NCBI RefSeq assembly: GCF_963576545.1 | Contig: NC_083638.1 | Location: forward strand, 33,343,041 to 33,407,040 | Direction: 5' to 3' | DNA: 64,000 nucleotides | Origin: Limanda limanda | Taxonomy: Eukaryota > Chordata > Actinopteri > Pleuronectiformes > Pleuronectidae | Shown here: one piece after another, positions 35,480 to 49,950 of the stretch | How positions within the stretch are numbered: the stretch's first letter is position 1 | Layout: each line of letters begins with the position of its first letter | Program-made: the position numbers and the translations under genes | Notes under the pieces: model-generated | Databases searched by the model: none | What the model was told of the DNA's origin: nothing | What the model saw: the letters and a program-made list of their open reading frames with translations, nothing else

Positions 35480-35897
35480 AGGCCGGCGCATGCTTCTGCA
35501 ACGGCATCTGTGGCTTTTCACGCAGTTGTGACGCAGGACTCGTTTTCATGGTTTTCCAAGCGTTGATCGTGTTGCAAAGCAATTCCCCGCCAGAACACTA
35601 GGCGGAGTAATGTTTTTTGTCGAAATCGGCTGTTCTTCGTGCCAAACACAAAGAAGGGCCGTTTATTTACATCGCCACGGCGGCTCCTTAGAGCCTTTTT
35701 CTGGCAGACAAATCCGCCAGTCAGTGACGGGTTACACAGCCTTGCTGACTACGGGAGGCTTGTGGAGCTTTGCCGTCTAGTTAGAAAAATTGGGTGACAC
35801 ACGTAAGCACGTAAGAAGGGATGCATAAGCCCGTAAGGGGCCCGGAAGGGCTCTTACGCTTGCGGGCCCCTGAAAACGCAGAAGCATGCGCCGGCCT
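35480..35897. mobile_element. PIF/Harbinger MITE with perfect 20 bp inverted termini and TAA target duplication
   Basis: The left end AGGCCGGCGCATGCTTCTGC (35480-35499) is exactly complemented at 35878-35897. TAA flanks both sides (35477-35479 and 35898-35900), the 3 bp TWA-type duplication of PIF/Harbinger elements. It has no coding content and shares its core with the copy immediately to the left. Confidence 0.85.
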
Positions 35898-36654
35898 TAA
35901 CTGCAGTGTGAGCTCAGCAGGTGCGGACGCGAATTGTTGGTGGCGAGCTCAGTGTGCAGCCGTGTCTGTGTGACGGTGTCGGCGACGACGGGAATACACG
36001 CGGTCCCTGCTTTATTTTAATGAATTAAAGGTACGATATAATGATGTGTTTTATGTTTGTAACTGTTTTTATACATTTTGATAAACTTGTTTAAATTGTG
36101 TGACCTAACTACAACATGTTTTTGTTACAGTCACTGTTTTTTCCCAACTTTATATTTCATTTAGATTATTTGGCCCTGTTTAATTTTAGTTTTCTTTCTG
36201 GTTATTTGGTTTGATTATTGTTTTTTTTGTTTTATGGCAATGTGCAATATTTATGGTTGACTGGGACTGTGCACTCAGGGTGGTAAGGACTTGAATAATA
36301 GTGAGTTATTGGCTCCATCAATTACATCAAAAAGAGCCTCTTTTGTCTTTTTGTTTGATTATATCGCTTGCAGTGTGTTTTAAAGTTTGCTGTGTTTGTT
36401 TTAATGCATGATGTTTTAGCGTTTTATAATTGGGTCTGGAGCCTTTAATTTCTCTCCTTTTAATCTGTTATTTATATCAAGTCCAGGCCAGTCCTTCAAC
36501 CTTTGCACATGTCACTGTCTTTTACATAATTTGCAGCTGTTTAAATAAATTGTATATTTCTGAAATCTCAGCCTCCCGTCCTGGTTATTCTTAATAGATG
36601 TGGTGAACCAAATTGACATTTAACTGTCACCTGTAAACTATTTAAAATCACTAC

Positions 36655-36880
36655 ACATATTATGAAAATTCCACTTTTGTAGTGCTTCTACACATTAATT
36701 TAGGTATCTGGCATGTCTACTGTCCCAAAAACTCTGGAAAAAAACAACTCCCCAGTTTGTTATGGTTTCTCTATGTCAGAAACGTCATGCTTAAGTGACT
36801 GGGAATGAGCTTCTGTATCATTCCCTCGTCACAATGAAATGAGATTCTCTCTAATTTGACCATAGGGACATATTAAACTA
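36655..36880. mobile_element. Second copy of the Kolobok-like family end, opposite orientation
   Basis: ATATTATGAAAATTCCACTT, then GTATCTGGCATGTCTAC, TATGGTTTCTCTATGTCAGA, AACGTCATGCTTAAGTGACT and CACAATGAAATGAGA match the complement of 30715-30920. Only the roughly 225 bp end portion is present, without the THAP region, ending near GGGACATATTAAA. Confidence 0.75.
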
Positions 36881-36889
36881 ATGTGTGTC

Positions 36890-38142
<1,253 letters not shown>

Positions 38143-38435
38143 TCATGAATGGTTGGAGAGACTTTTCAATTCAAAAAAATCTAATGGAAACAGAAGTCTA
38201 AGTCAGAAACAATTGATTTTTAACCAGGAACCTTTTCAGTGTTACCATTTTAATAAACATTACCTGTCTGAGGAATTCTGGTTCTGATCAATTGAGCAGT
38301 GCTAGCAAAGTGAATGTGAGACAGTATTACTTCATGTGCAGGCCCAACTACATACCTAAATGCATCCTAACAGATTAGGTGTCTTTTGAAAATATGGGAT
38401 CTTATCTTCAATTCAAAATAAAGTAATCTGTGTAC

Positions 38436-38612
38436 AAATAAGGCAGCTGTTCCTCTAACCAGCAGTTCAGCATTACGATCCCAGTCTTCCCTAGTCCACA
38501 TGCCGAAGGGTCCTTGGACAAGATACTGATCCTCAAATTTTCTCTTTTAGAAAAAGTGCTGCACAGTGGTTATCAGGACTAGAAAAACGTTACATAAATA
38601 CAGACCATTTAT
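38436..38612 (+). mobile_element. Degenerate SINE body lacking the tRNA head
   Basis: GGGTCCTTGGACAAGATACTGA and AAAGTGCTGCACAGTGG, followed by GACTAGAAAAACGTTACATA, are diverged versions of the SINE body at 4643. The A-box part is missing. Confidence 0.6.
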
Positions 38613-40554
38613 ATACGCAGGTATGTGTTGATATGCATGTCTTGATTAGCACTGGTCACATGCTTTATGTTAAAATAATATCAGTGCACTCACAGTTTAT
38701 GTGTTTATTTGCCTTGCTGTTTAATTCAATGTTTATTTATAATGCCCAAAATCTGACAGTTCGCTTTCTATCATGAACAATTGAAATAATGCAGTGTCAC
38801 ATAGACACATTTTAAATGGAAAAGCACTGTATTATAAAAAAAAATTGTATCACAGAAATACTGACACACAAGACACACCATACATTTAAGAGAGATTATT
38901 TTATTGTCAACTTCCCTGTATTTAGAGTTTAGCCATGTGCATAGCACATACAAAGTGACATTTTATTAGGCCCTGTATAAAACTACAGGACAACTGATAA
39001 AAGTAGTTGATACAAAATTATCTTTAGCCCACAGGACTCAGAATCATACGCTATACAATATACAAGTACATTATCATATCATCACTTCACAATAGAAAAT
39101 ACTTTCCTTAAACACAGATGTTTAGGCAGCAGAAATAGAAATAAATATATAAAGACTTAACAGTGTGTAGATGAGTAATGGGCAGTTTGAACAACTGACT
39201 GGAATCCATTTCTTTAATAATAAGTTGATGTTATTTTGTCCTGAAAGCAGAACGATAAAGTACATACTGCCTGATACAAACCCAATTGTGAAGCAAAGGT
39301 TTTAAGTTTAAAAGGATCAAGCCATGCAGACATTACGGTATTTGGTGACATTTCTCCTTCCTGCTCATGTGTGTTGAGTTTAAACTATTACAAAATTAAC
39401 ATTAAAATAATTCAACAGAAACATGTAATAACGGTGTATTCCATCAACATTGCTATTAATGTCCATATTGTTCTATTTTTTGTAAAAGGTATTTCCACTC
39501 AAAATAACACGTTGAATAGGGTATAAAGGGACACTGTTCCTGAGGAAATATAGGTGCTGAATTACTTATGTCAGTGCATGTAAACTGTGAGGGACTTAAT
39601 ACCAACAGGTAGGTGAGAAAATGTCCTGAAATAACAGTGATATGGGAGGAAATCTGCTGTGATGTTGGGCTGTATAACAAAACCAGGGTTGCATGCTGTC
39701 TGTACAGAAGACGTAGTGTGAAAGGCATCTTAGTGTGCGTCTATTGAGGAGGTGTTCAGGCACACAACTGAGTTGTAGGCTATCCTTGTTTCTGAGGTAC
39801 TCAATATGAGCTGTCACATGATTATCACCGAAACATCCTGCATCTATTGAGTGTGTTGTGAGTTGTGCATGTCCACGAATTGAACACTAAGCATCTGCAA
39901 GATGCAGTACACACATCCATGGTAGGGTCAATATATAGAGGCAGTATGTGACCTACAAGCTGTGTCTCAATTTAGGGGCCACATTCTTTGTCGGCTGCAT
40001 TTGTAGACCGATCGCATCACAGCTGCACGGCTAGACTGTCATAATTCAAAGGCTCCTCCAAATGCGGGTGACAACGTGTCCTTCCAGCCCTAAGCATCGG
40101 ATGCTCCACCAGGTGGATCCTTACTGGCCCAACATATCCCATAATTCATTGCCCTTCAGTGTCAAACTGTTTTTCAAAGAGGTAATGGTGGCAAAAAGCA
40201 AGGCAAAAACCCCAGGAGAATTTATTTTAAATGCAAGTACTCAACCTAACAACTAACACTAAACAAAAGTTAAACATATTTAATGATGTTTTTGTCCATA
40301 GCTTTGTTGCTAGGCAATGGCTGTAACGGCGGGACAAGCTGGTGACGGAATAGGAAGACCGTCTGTTTCGGTTTGCCTGACACAGTGTAGTACACACTTA
40401 GTACAGAGCATGTATGTGAACAATAACATACAACATATATGGTCATCTGTGCAAACGTGTGAAAAAGTTCTAAGTATATATCCAGTCTAAGATGTCCATG
40501 ATCTGACCAACCTCTGAACTCATACCAACAATTGACAACCTCAAAATGGAGACA

Positions 40555-41555
40555 CAGGCATTTAACTTAAGGCCAATTTATGCCTCTCCGTTTTTTCTAT
40601 TACGGACAGATAAGACCGCCCTATCCGTCGTGAAACGTCCACTCCGTGGGCGTCGGACAGCTTTTCGTACACGTCTGATTTTTCTAACTATCCGTCTTCA
40701 TGTTGGAGACCCGACGGACCGCTCTTGGCTGTGATTGGTCCGCGAACTACATAATTTCCGTATGACGTCATTTCCGTATTTCCGGACCTCAAACTTCCTG
40801 TTTACATGTAGCAACAAACACGAACACAACTATGATTCTACGATTAATGTGACGTGTGTGTTAAGCCAGCGGAGTTGTCCGGCTGACGGTGGCTCGTTAG
40901 AGCACTGAGGGCATGTGTGCACGGTCACATACGGTTATAACGAGCTTTCAAAACGGCGCTAGCAGGCTAGGCTAGCGGGCTAGGCTAGCCACCATGCTAA
41001 CTGCGGTGGTAACAGTGCATAACCCCGCCGTCACGACTTTAATTCCACTTCTATCATGACACTGTTTCTATAATACCGTCAGGTTAGAAGCAAACACTGG
41101 ATAGTAGTAGTTAGTGTCGGGAGTCCCTGCTGACTGTGTGTGGAAGCTGGGGGGGAGCTAGCTCCGGGTAGCTTCTAGCTACATGTAGCCTCAAGCAGAT
41201 TCAAGCTGTGGAATCAGCAACACAGTTCGGAAACAAGACCGGAGAACCGCTGCGCTAAGAAACGATTACATCAGCATCTTGACCCGCTGGGTGTCACTTT
41301 ATTTAGTTCTGTTAGTTGCCATGGTTCAGTGTGTGGGAGGCAAGCTAACATGTAAACAGAGACACGTGGACTTCTTCTTCCCAAATGGGGTAGGCTTCTC
41401 TGAGCTTGTCTTCCGTTGCGCCACCTATGGGTTTGGCGGTGAATTTTTTCCGGACGTAGACTGACGGAGAAGTAAAAATCAAAAAGACTCTTTGTCTCCC
41501 GCTGAGACCTCTCCGAGAAACGGACACGTAGTAGTATATGAGAGCCTTTATGGGA
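40555..41555. other. Possible PIF/Harbinger-like non-autonomous element
   Basis: The left part TTAAGGCCAATTTATGCCTC and CGTTTTTTCTATTACGGACA, and the right part (complement TAAAGGCTCTCATATACTAC, TACGTGTCCGTTTCTC), look like diverged inverted termini of the type seen at 35480. The interior is GC-rich with CTAGC-rich stretches near 40960-41200 and no recognisable protein. The call is weak because no clear target duplication was found. Confidence 0.28.
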
Positions 41556-43239
41556 TGCAAAGGTGTTGTTCTGGCAGTGGGTGTTTCATATAAATGTGCA
41601 GTTAACATGACTTTACAGGGCACATGCGCACAACAAATGCAACAGCTGACAAACTTTGCATACTTTAAGCGAACCTACATGGTAAAGGTTTCATGAGTTG
41701 GCTGAATCGTTGGACACCTCATACTCAGATGCCAACACAAATTAATTGTAGTTACTAGCATAAAATCAAGGAAAACTAAACGTAAAATGCTTCAGGTCTT
41801 GTTTATAGGCATATGGCATAAGTGGTTACACGTGCCATTAAGCTGCCTGTATGCACAAATTAAATCATGATAAATCCCATGGCAGATGGGTGACAGAAAA
41901 ACACACCTCAAACACTTTTTATGGACATTCTGTGAGACTGCCAAAGACCATATGGTCAGCTATGACAGTCAGCCGGCTGTTTACCTCTTCGTCCATAATG
42001 TGTGTGAGTAATAATGGTGCTTCACCAGTGACAGACTCTGACATTCCCTGGTCTTGCTTGGTAGCTAAATAAACAAATGGGCATCAAGAGTAGAGGGCTA
42101 GCCCTGGGTCAGTGACACAGGCCAGACAGGTATTCTACTGTAAACATGATGACTGCCATGCAAAACAGTGACACCTGAGAACTCTGAGCCCAGCACCAGA
42201 TACCATTACACCTGCATTTATTACCAGCTGGGATCCTGGAGAAAAGATTTAAATGCATTGTAAAAAGAGATTTTACAGGGCCAGAAGACAGTTGCTTAAG
42301 CACCTGATCTGATAGTCTTAATTTTTTTCACATTACTGAACCAGCATAGTTCAGATCCTTCTCTGAATCTATACTCTTGCAGAAATGATAGCCTAAAGCA
42401 ACCACAGCAAAGGTTTGCATGGTATTTGCTTTACCAATTTGTAACCTAAGACCCAGCATGTGTGTTCAGTGGGGCCGGCCGTCAGTTCTCCTGAAGGCAC
42501 TGTTTCTCAGAAGATATAAGATAAATCAGTCGGAAGCAGTTGGGATACTTACAATGTATGCAATTGTATGTGGAATGTTGAAACTGAGATTTGTTGGTTT
42601 AAAACTGTCACCCCTTACCACCCAACACTTGGCTCCAAAAGGAATACCAACACCTTCAGTTACTTAGAGGTTATATTTACAAAATATATAAAGAAAAATA
42701 TAGTGTTACTAGCCCTAGCATATAGTACAGTCCAACAGCTGTCCTTAAATATTTATCCCATGATTATCCTTTCTAAAAGTAAATCACAGGGTAAAGATAG
42801 CTGGAACGTGACAAGGGGAAACTAGGACAACATGGCCACCAGAGCTGAGCTGCCGTCAACTGCAGGGACTCAGAAAGACAGAAAGGCAACAGATAAAAGA
42901 AAAAGGGGATCTAGGAATATGTAAACTGAGCTAGTGTAGGGGAAGGATGTTGTGCTGTAGGAGGTTGAAGTAATATCTGAAATTAAATGATTGTTTATTA
43001 AAAGAGAAGAATCACAAGGAGGAAGTGGAAATTGGTTGTACTGGAACTGCATCAAAGTTTCTATCCTCACAACAATATAAATGTGAGCTTATTTTATCCT
43101 TTGTTGTTTTTTATCACGACAGAACATATAAATGAGTGGAGGGTAAATGCACTAAGCCTCAGAAATTCTTTTAAAAACTCAATTAAGTCAATTACCATGA
43201 CTCAAATTCTTATATGAATGAAGGGGCCGGTCAATATTT

Positions 43240-43385
43240 TAGGAAAAAATGTGACTCTCAAGCAGTTATCCTAGCTTAGCATACAGACTTAAAACCGGGT
43301 TCAACTGATAGCCAGGCTCTGTTCATAATTTCAGAAAAATATATCTGATTGCACCCCACTTAAACTTACTGTTGTTAAAATGTTT
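43240..43385 (+). repeat. Dispersed fish repeat fragment
   Basis: TTATCCTAGCTTAGCATACA, GACTTAAAACCGGG, and GATAGCCAGGCTCTGTTCA form a diverged copy of a common teleost interspersed repeat (ATCCCAGCTTAGCATAAAGA type). No coding content. Confidence 0.45.
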
Positions 43386-44637
43386 TGTAACTTTTTTATG
43401 GAACTATTGTGCCATTTTTGCTGGACTGTTGTTTTCCGTCACACCTAACATTGACAACCAGACTTTGTGTTTTTAAATCAAAGACTATGTAACTTTTGCA
43501 GAACAGCAGCACAGATGCAAATTAGAAAGGTTATAACTGGCTATAATTCGTTTAGTCTGGGCTGTTGTATTGGTTGTGAATTCAACTTTCCATTTGTAAG
43601 ATTAATACTTTTCACTTATTCTTTCAAAATTGTCATCATATTTCTTTATGTGAAGGCAAAGGTGACTAGATAAATGATAATGTCATGTGGAGACAAACTA
43701 TGGCACAACAACTCAGCAATAAAGGTCATATCTCTGCAATTTACGTACGTAACCATATCCTGAGTAATAGCATGCAGACTGATTTCTTCCATTCCCATCG
43801 CTACTGAACAATCAGAAATAACCTGACATAGTTCCTCAGTTCCCATTCCTCAGTCAGGGCTATGGTTTCTCACTTGCATTTGAGCGCTTTGAAACTGCCT
43901 TTAAAATCCCCAAACTTCCCACTTATATAATGTCAAAGAGGATGCCTCTCTATCGTCAGTCTTATAGATCTGACTGAGATTGACGGCAGAAAAGTTCAGA
44001 GTTCACCAGCCTTGGCAAAGCTATAAATAGACTAGTGGAGGTGGTGGGGTTTCTTCAACAACCCCCAACACCCCCAACACACACACATACATACACACAC
44101 AAACCCGCACACTATCTCACACACACACTGTCACACATTGTCTTTCCCTTTTATCGCTCCTTCTCTCTCTCTGGCAGAAAGGTGATAGGGTTTCAATTAG
44201 GCTCCAGTGCCATACAAAAGACCTGCTGCATTGGGCAATCGTTGACACCAGATTTGCAACTTAATTCTCTTCGAAGGCTGAGACTCAACAGGCCCTGTTT
44301 TGTTGTAAATAAAAAAACATAGTTAAGTGGTACATTTTTCCCGTTCACTGTTGCATATTGACATCAGTGCGGACAAAATTCTGAAATACGATTTCATTCA
44401 GTTGCAGCAAATATCTGATAAATTAAAAAAATTTAAACAAATAAGTCTGATCCCCCACAATAAAATGAAAACTCCTAAAAATACAAAACTGTCGTTAAAC
44501 ATAAATTAGAAAAAAGGAATATACATATAAAAAGATCAAATATCATACACTTGCATAACGCTTGGAGTGAAAGTGCATCATAGTTTGGAGTTCCCTCCCT
44601 CCTGCTGCCTCCACATTGAGGTGAAGTCTATTTATGA

Positions 44638-47600
44638 TTATATTCTTGGTAAGAAATGTGTCACCGTCATGGCGGGGCACACTCGGTTTCCTCTTTTTGT
44701 TTTGCCGTTCTTACTCAGGCCGATGTACATCCCTGCGTAGGCCACCGACTCGTAGGCGTTGTAGTTGTTGGCGAGGAGATTCTCTCTGAACTTGCACTCA
44801 TTGTTGTAGTGTAACTGGAAGAGGGAAGAGGCAGATAGAGGGATTATTTAAAATGTTAATTGTTTCAAGGCAAAGAGAAGACAAAGATTCTAGGGACATT
44901 TTGGGGGAAATGTTAAGACTGTATTGTTCAATGTGATAATTATCAAACAATGACTTTATTTCTCACTGCAGGACTATTGTACAGCAGTTGTTCCTGTCAG
45001 AGATTGTATGAGAAAGGGTAAATTATGTGAGTGCAGTCAGACATCATCCTCTCTGACTGTGCTCTTTTCTCTCACTGAGAGGAATAACAATTAATGGCCT
45101 TTTCCAACTGAATTTAGTAATTAACCAACTTTGAGATTCAACTACCTAAGTTCAAACTAGAGAATGACTAAAATGTCTGAAGGAGTACAAGCTTAGATAA
45201 TGTGTAAATCACTTGATGGCAACCATGGTAACATCAGTTATCAGGGTAAAACAACACATTTTTATAAAACTTAACTGCTGGTACTTTGTAGAGGAATTAC
45301 TTTTTTTTCATTTAGATTTACATATGGAGAAATGTGTGTTTCAGAGTTGGTGGTAATCATGCATTTCCAAGGAACTTTACTGGCATTTTTTCGCCTTTTA
45401 AAATATGTTGGGTTATTTGTGTAGTTCATTTGATCAGTTTTCCTTATTGTTAAACAACACTTTGACTTTGCTTAATTTTGATCCAATCAGTAACTGGATT
45501 TGTTTTGTGTATTTTCTGAAACCCGGGCTTGAACCCCACCGTGATTTTCAAAAAGTTTGAGAAAGTTTTGTTAGAGAAATTTAAAATGGTACATATATTC
45601 TTAAGTAGAAACGAAGAGTGACTTGAATAATATTAAGGGAAGTCACTCAAGACCAAGACTATAGTTCGTATTGACAACACTGTGTGAACAATTGGGACGG
45701 TTTTATATATTGGTTTTAGAACTTTTTTTGAATGTTGACACCATGTATGCCATGCTAGAACAGCAAAGAAGGTAAATTCTTGAGGCTACAATAGTGTATA
45801 AAGTGTAAGTGATATAGAGCGAGATTGTATCCTTGAATGACACTGTATCAGGCCAACTGAGCGAACTGCTGTGACACTACCCAGCCAGAGGGGGGAGGGA
45901 CGTCCTACCTTCTGTGGTGAGTTTTTTTACCTGTCTGCCATCTTGCTGCCCGCCCTTCAATTATACTACCTGCTTCGCTCAGATTTTGTTACCTGAATTT
46001 CATGGTAGTGTAAGCTAACTCTGCTGACCTGTTGGAAGATACAGGGATTCTAACTAGTAGTCAGGTTTTTAGGTAAGAGTCAATTCTTCAGACCGTATAT
46101 AATATATGCTGTATTGTATATGAATTGCAGTTTATGTGTTTCACTATGCAGTAAATGTATGTCATGTTTTCCCTGTGTTGAGTCTCCTTACTGATATTCA
46201 GGTCCAGGGATCCTGCTTAGTGCTTCTGATGCTGCTCCACATTTACTCTCTTATTCAAGGTTTTTAAGTGTTACAAAGGGACACACCAGCAAAAAAATTA
46301 TTAAAGAATTAAAACACCTGACACTTTTTGTTGGATCTGGGAAACAGAGCAAAATTGGTGAAATTGCAAGTAAAAGTCTTTGTTTTCTAAAAAACGTTGT
46401 GTGTGTGTGTTTGTTTACGGGTGTTTGATACAGTGATGTGACAGTGTTCGTTCACTCACAGATCCATAGAGTTTTCCTCGTCGGTTCATGGCCACAAATA
46501 ATTCACTGCGCACACCCAGCAGAGTTACAACTCCCCTCTCCACTGGAGAGATCTGCAGAAGACCTTCAGGAGAAACAGACCACACACTGAAACATGCTGG
46601 TCTGATAGCTGGATCTGATTCTCAGTGACTCTGACATTGCTCTGAGTCGCAGATGACGAGCTGGACAGTCTGGAGCTCAACAGAAAGCTAAATAATTCCT
46701 TCTTTATCTGAGATTCTTGCAATAACAAATCACCTGTCTAAATATGTGTCAGGTGCTGCAAGGTTTGTCAACTATTTGAAGCTGACTTATATGACAGTTT
46801 ACATTTAAGTTATTGGCTAATTCATATGTGAAACTAATTATGTCTAGTGTTAAAAACTATCAAAGTGCTGATTCAAACTAGATCATTTTTTACATTAAAG
46901 TAAAGAAATCCGGATCAAACTAGGCTTCATCAAGTCATTTTATGCAAACCTCCACACTGGGATTCAAATCTTTAAAAAAAAGTATGAAATTCAGTTCAGT
47001 TATTTTTTGTGTTTTTTTCACATTAACATTTATTAATTTTGAAGTCAAAGAAGCTAATTCTTCAATCAACTGACCAAATAACGATTATGTACTTTTGTAG
47101 TTCTGTGGATATAAGCTAAATTATATTAACTGCAGAAAAATTTGACTGTTGACTGAACCCTATAGGCTAGTCTAACTTGGCCTTGGCTAGGTATTCTTTG
47201 TCATGCTCTAATGTGAAAATGCTTACAGTGGCGTGAATTCCTCGCGGAGACATTCTGTAATGTATCTCCCTGAATTTGTATGCCTTGTCTCAAAATAGTA
47301 GCCTACACAGGCTGCAAAATAGAGAAAACAAGTTTTAGGTTCCACAGCTCACATTGTGTCACTTTGATGGGACCACAATTCACAAACAGGGCATTACAGG
47401 GATTAGATTTGACATGTAAGCCAAATAAATGTTTGTTATCTTCATGTCTGCACATGTGACTAGGACTTTGCCTGGGCCGGACCGATGGGGTTAATCTATC
47501 CTAACAGATGGGTCCATGCTCTGTGTCCTAACTTTAGGTGCTGGCTGGCCACCGGCCTGGATCACAGCAAGCTCTGGTTACACACAAGGCAGAAAGCACC

Positions 47601-48211
47601 AGCACATAGAGTATGTGCTCATGGGGCACTGTGGATGAATTCCAGATGTTCGCACCAAAGCATGGACTAATAACTTAGCTGTTCACTGACAAGAATGAGC
47701 ATCATCTTCTTCAGAAGCCTATGATCTCTGAGAGTTTAAGCATTCATTTACTAACAAGAAACCAGATAAGAACAATGTCAATGAAGTAATTTAGCTCCTG
47801 AAGACTTCTCATTTCTTCAAAACTCATAAATCAACAGTGAGTTTCTTCGCTCTAAAACCAATAACTGCCAAAGGTGGCTAAACCAATTATCAGTTTCTTA
47901 TCTATAAATAATTGACACAACTTACTGTAACCATTCTCATTATGTATCCCCGTTATTCTACCGTCCGGTAACACCTGAATGTGAAAGCCAATCCCAACGT
48001 TGCAATAGAGGCGCCGCAACCTTTTAATTCCCAAGAGGTAGTCACTGTCCCGGCTGATCTCCTCCCGCTTCTCTCCCGGGATCCGTGCCAAAGACCGGGA
48101 GTAGAGGGCCTCCCAGCGGTCCGCTGTTCGGTTCAGGCTGGGGGCGTATCCCGCCAGTCCAGTCACCAGGCCCAGGACCAGGACAGTCCGCAGAGCCGCC
48201 AAGGAGCCCAT
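44638..48211 (-). CDS. fgf4: Fibroblast growth factor 4, complete, three coding exons
   Basis: Exons on the minus strand: 47926-48211 (95 codons plus one base, donor GTAAGT), 46460-46563 (104 bp, acceptor CTGAAG, donor GTGAG) and 44638-44814 (acceptor TTCCAG, stop TAA). The product is 188 aa. It has a signal peptide ([21 protein letters not shown]), an N-glycosylation sequon N-R-T at residue 27, then the FGF core [20 protein letters not shown], exon 2 [17 protein letters not shown] and [13 protein letters not shown], and exon 3 [20 protein letters not shown] through [11 protein letters not shown] to the terminal THFLPRI. The two core cysteines (LYC, NEC) are present. The start at 48211 is preferred over an in-frame ATG at 48415 because a TATAAATA box lies between them at 48397-48404. 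FGF4/FGF6 are close paralogues; FGF4 is chosen from its position between fgf19 and fgf3. It is a paracrine heparin-binding ligand in limb or fin bud, tailbud and pharyngeal patterning. One oddity is Cys instead of the usual Ser in R-V-S-P near the C-terminus. Confidence 0.95.
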
Positions 48212-48396
48212 CTTGGGTCTGGCTCTGAAAACGGCCGACAGGCGTTTGCCTTTCCAATGAAGCGAGAATAAAAATAAGAAGCGGTGCGGCAGAGAGGATA
48301 GTGTGTAAGTTGCACTCATGCCCAGACTGACAGGCGCACTGGCTTCAGCGTCGGAGCGACATTGATCTGCATGAGCGCTGTTCAGCCATGCCTCTA

Positions 48397-48404
48397 TATT
48401 TATA
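48397..48404 (-). promoter_or_regulatory. TATA box of fgf4
   Basis: On the minus strand the bases read TATAAATA, followed by a GC-rich stretch down to the fgf4 start codon about 190 bp away. Transcription would begin near 48370, giving a 5' leader of about 160 nt. The box lies downstream of the in-frame ATG at 48415, which would therefore not be transcribed from this promoter; this supports the start at 48211. Confidence 0.6.
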
Positions 48405-49789
48405 CCTGCACACACATTACATCACAGTTCCACACTTAGAATAAACTTACAAACTACATTTTCACATTCAGTCGCGGCAAACAGAGCTGGGGGTTTCATT
48501 CAAACCAAATAATAGCAGTCTTATCTGAGAGCAAAGCAGAAGTTTGTAGGAAATAAATGAATGAAGGCGTTGTTATAGTGAAAAAAAACTTTCATTGTGT
48601 GAGGTTTTCATTATCAGCAGCAAAATATCATACTATATGTATGGGAGGATGTAAAATAGGAAACGGCCTAGTTAACAGAATCTGATGTCGAGACAGGAGA
48701 CAGTTCTATAAATGAACAATAACAGGAAAAAACACAGGTCGAATTCAACCAAATGAAAAAAGTTGTCACAGGGAAAATCATATCCCGGGCCCTTAAAGAA
48801 AACAATTGTAAGACTAAATAGAGAGTTTTCAGCATGATGAAATGCTATCATTTTTGGCGTAGACTTTAGAGCGCTCTGACGCTAGGATTGAAAAACTTTG
48901 TGAAGTTTGTGAACTGTCATAGGTGTTAATAGGCCATGTTTCATAGGATCCGTGTTTATGAATAGATAAGTAATGGCTTGTGAAGATGTTTATAGGTTAT
49001 TGTTTACAAGAAATAAGTCTTAGGTATTTCTTAAAAAGTTGGAGGACCTTTATTTGAAGTCTTCACATTACAATACAAATTTGTTTAATTTGAACATTTT
49101 CTATATTTGATTATGTTTACCCTTTCAGTTCTAAAAGTGTGGCTCTTCTGTTTATGAATCATATTATAATATTTTTATATTTAAAATATTAAATAATATT
49201 GCAGATACCTCCTTTAGATAGCCTTTATCAAAGTAAGGCCAATATCAAACCAATGTGATAAATGTGTTTAAAACAACACAAATTTCTTCTTCTTCTCTGA
49301 ATTTTTGTTGATATGCTTTGGTTGAATGATGATAGCTTACTTGTGTCATGGCAGTGGGACTTTGATGTGTCATCCTGGACAGTCTTTATTATGCAGTGGT
49401 ACATTGCATTTGATATCCAATGAATTAAACTAATCAACTTACCCTCCTTTTATTTTACCATTTCACTACTGCTATTCTTCATGGAATGAATCTATGCTGA
49501 GGACTAATATTTACCCTCTCCGCTAAGTATTTCATTATTATTATCTGTCCTGCTCCTCACTAACTACGCATGAAATGTTTACTCAGGAACAATTAAAAGA
49601 CTGCGGAACCCTCAGGACACCACTCCAGAACATTTGATGGACAAGTTGATCTTCACAACAATGGTTGGCCACTGGACCACCAGGGCAGGAATCCATTCCA
49701 AAAGTAAAATTGCTGACATACCTTTACATCTTTATGAAGGCCTGTATGACAGTTGATGAGTTGCTGGACCACCAGGAGATACTAATACT

Positions 49790-49950
49790 GAACCCTAAAT
49801 TGTCTCTTCTCAAAGAGAAAATGCTGAACATAGATGCACTGTATGAATGTGTGTGTATGAGTGAATGACAAAAAGATGTACCATAAAGTGCTTTGAATGG
49901 TCATCAAGATTAGAAAAGCGCTTTTTAAAAACAGATCATTTACCATTTGC
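49790..49950 (+). mobile_element. SINE 3' part, degenerate
   Basis: GATGCACTGTATGAATGTGT, then AAAGTGCTTTGAATGGTCAT, CAAGATTAGAAAAGCGCTTT and a final CATTTACC match the body and tail of the tRNA-headed SINE. The head is missing or beyond recognition. Confidence 0.65.

Larger units (their letters stand above)
38650..44600. other. Intergenic DNA between fgf19 and fgf4, proximal to fgf4
   Basis: Contains the weak Harbinger-like block (40555-41555) and a repeat fragment at 43240. Near 39970, GTGTCTCAATTTAGGGGCC looks like one end of another DNA element without a visible partner. CA-rich low complexity lies at 44075-44130. The 3' UTR of fgf4 should extend left from 44637. No other gene is seen. 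Confidence 0.45.

Noticed and set aside
47981..48271. Plus-strand 96-codon frame opposite fgf4 exon 1
   Set aside because: Shadow of the GC-rich antisense strand of a well-supported coding exon.
48209..48415. Upstream in-frame extension of Fgf4 to 48415
   Set aside because: The TATA box at 48397-48404 lies inside it, and the extension buries the signal peptide behind 68 residues.
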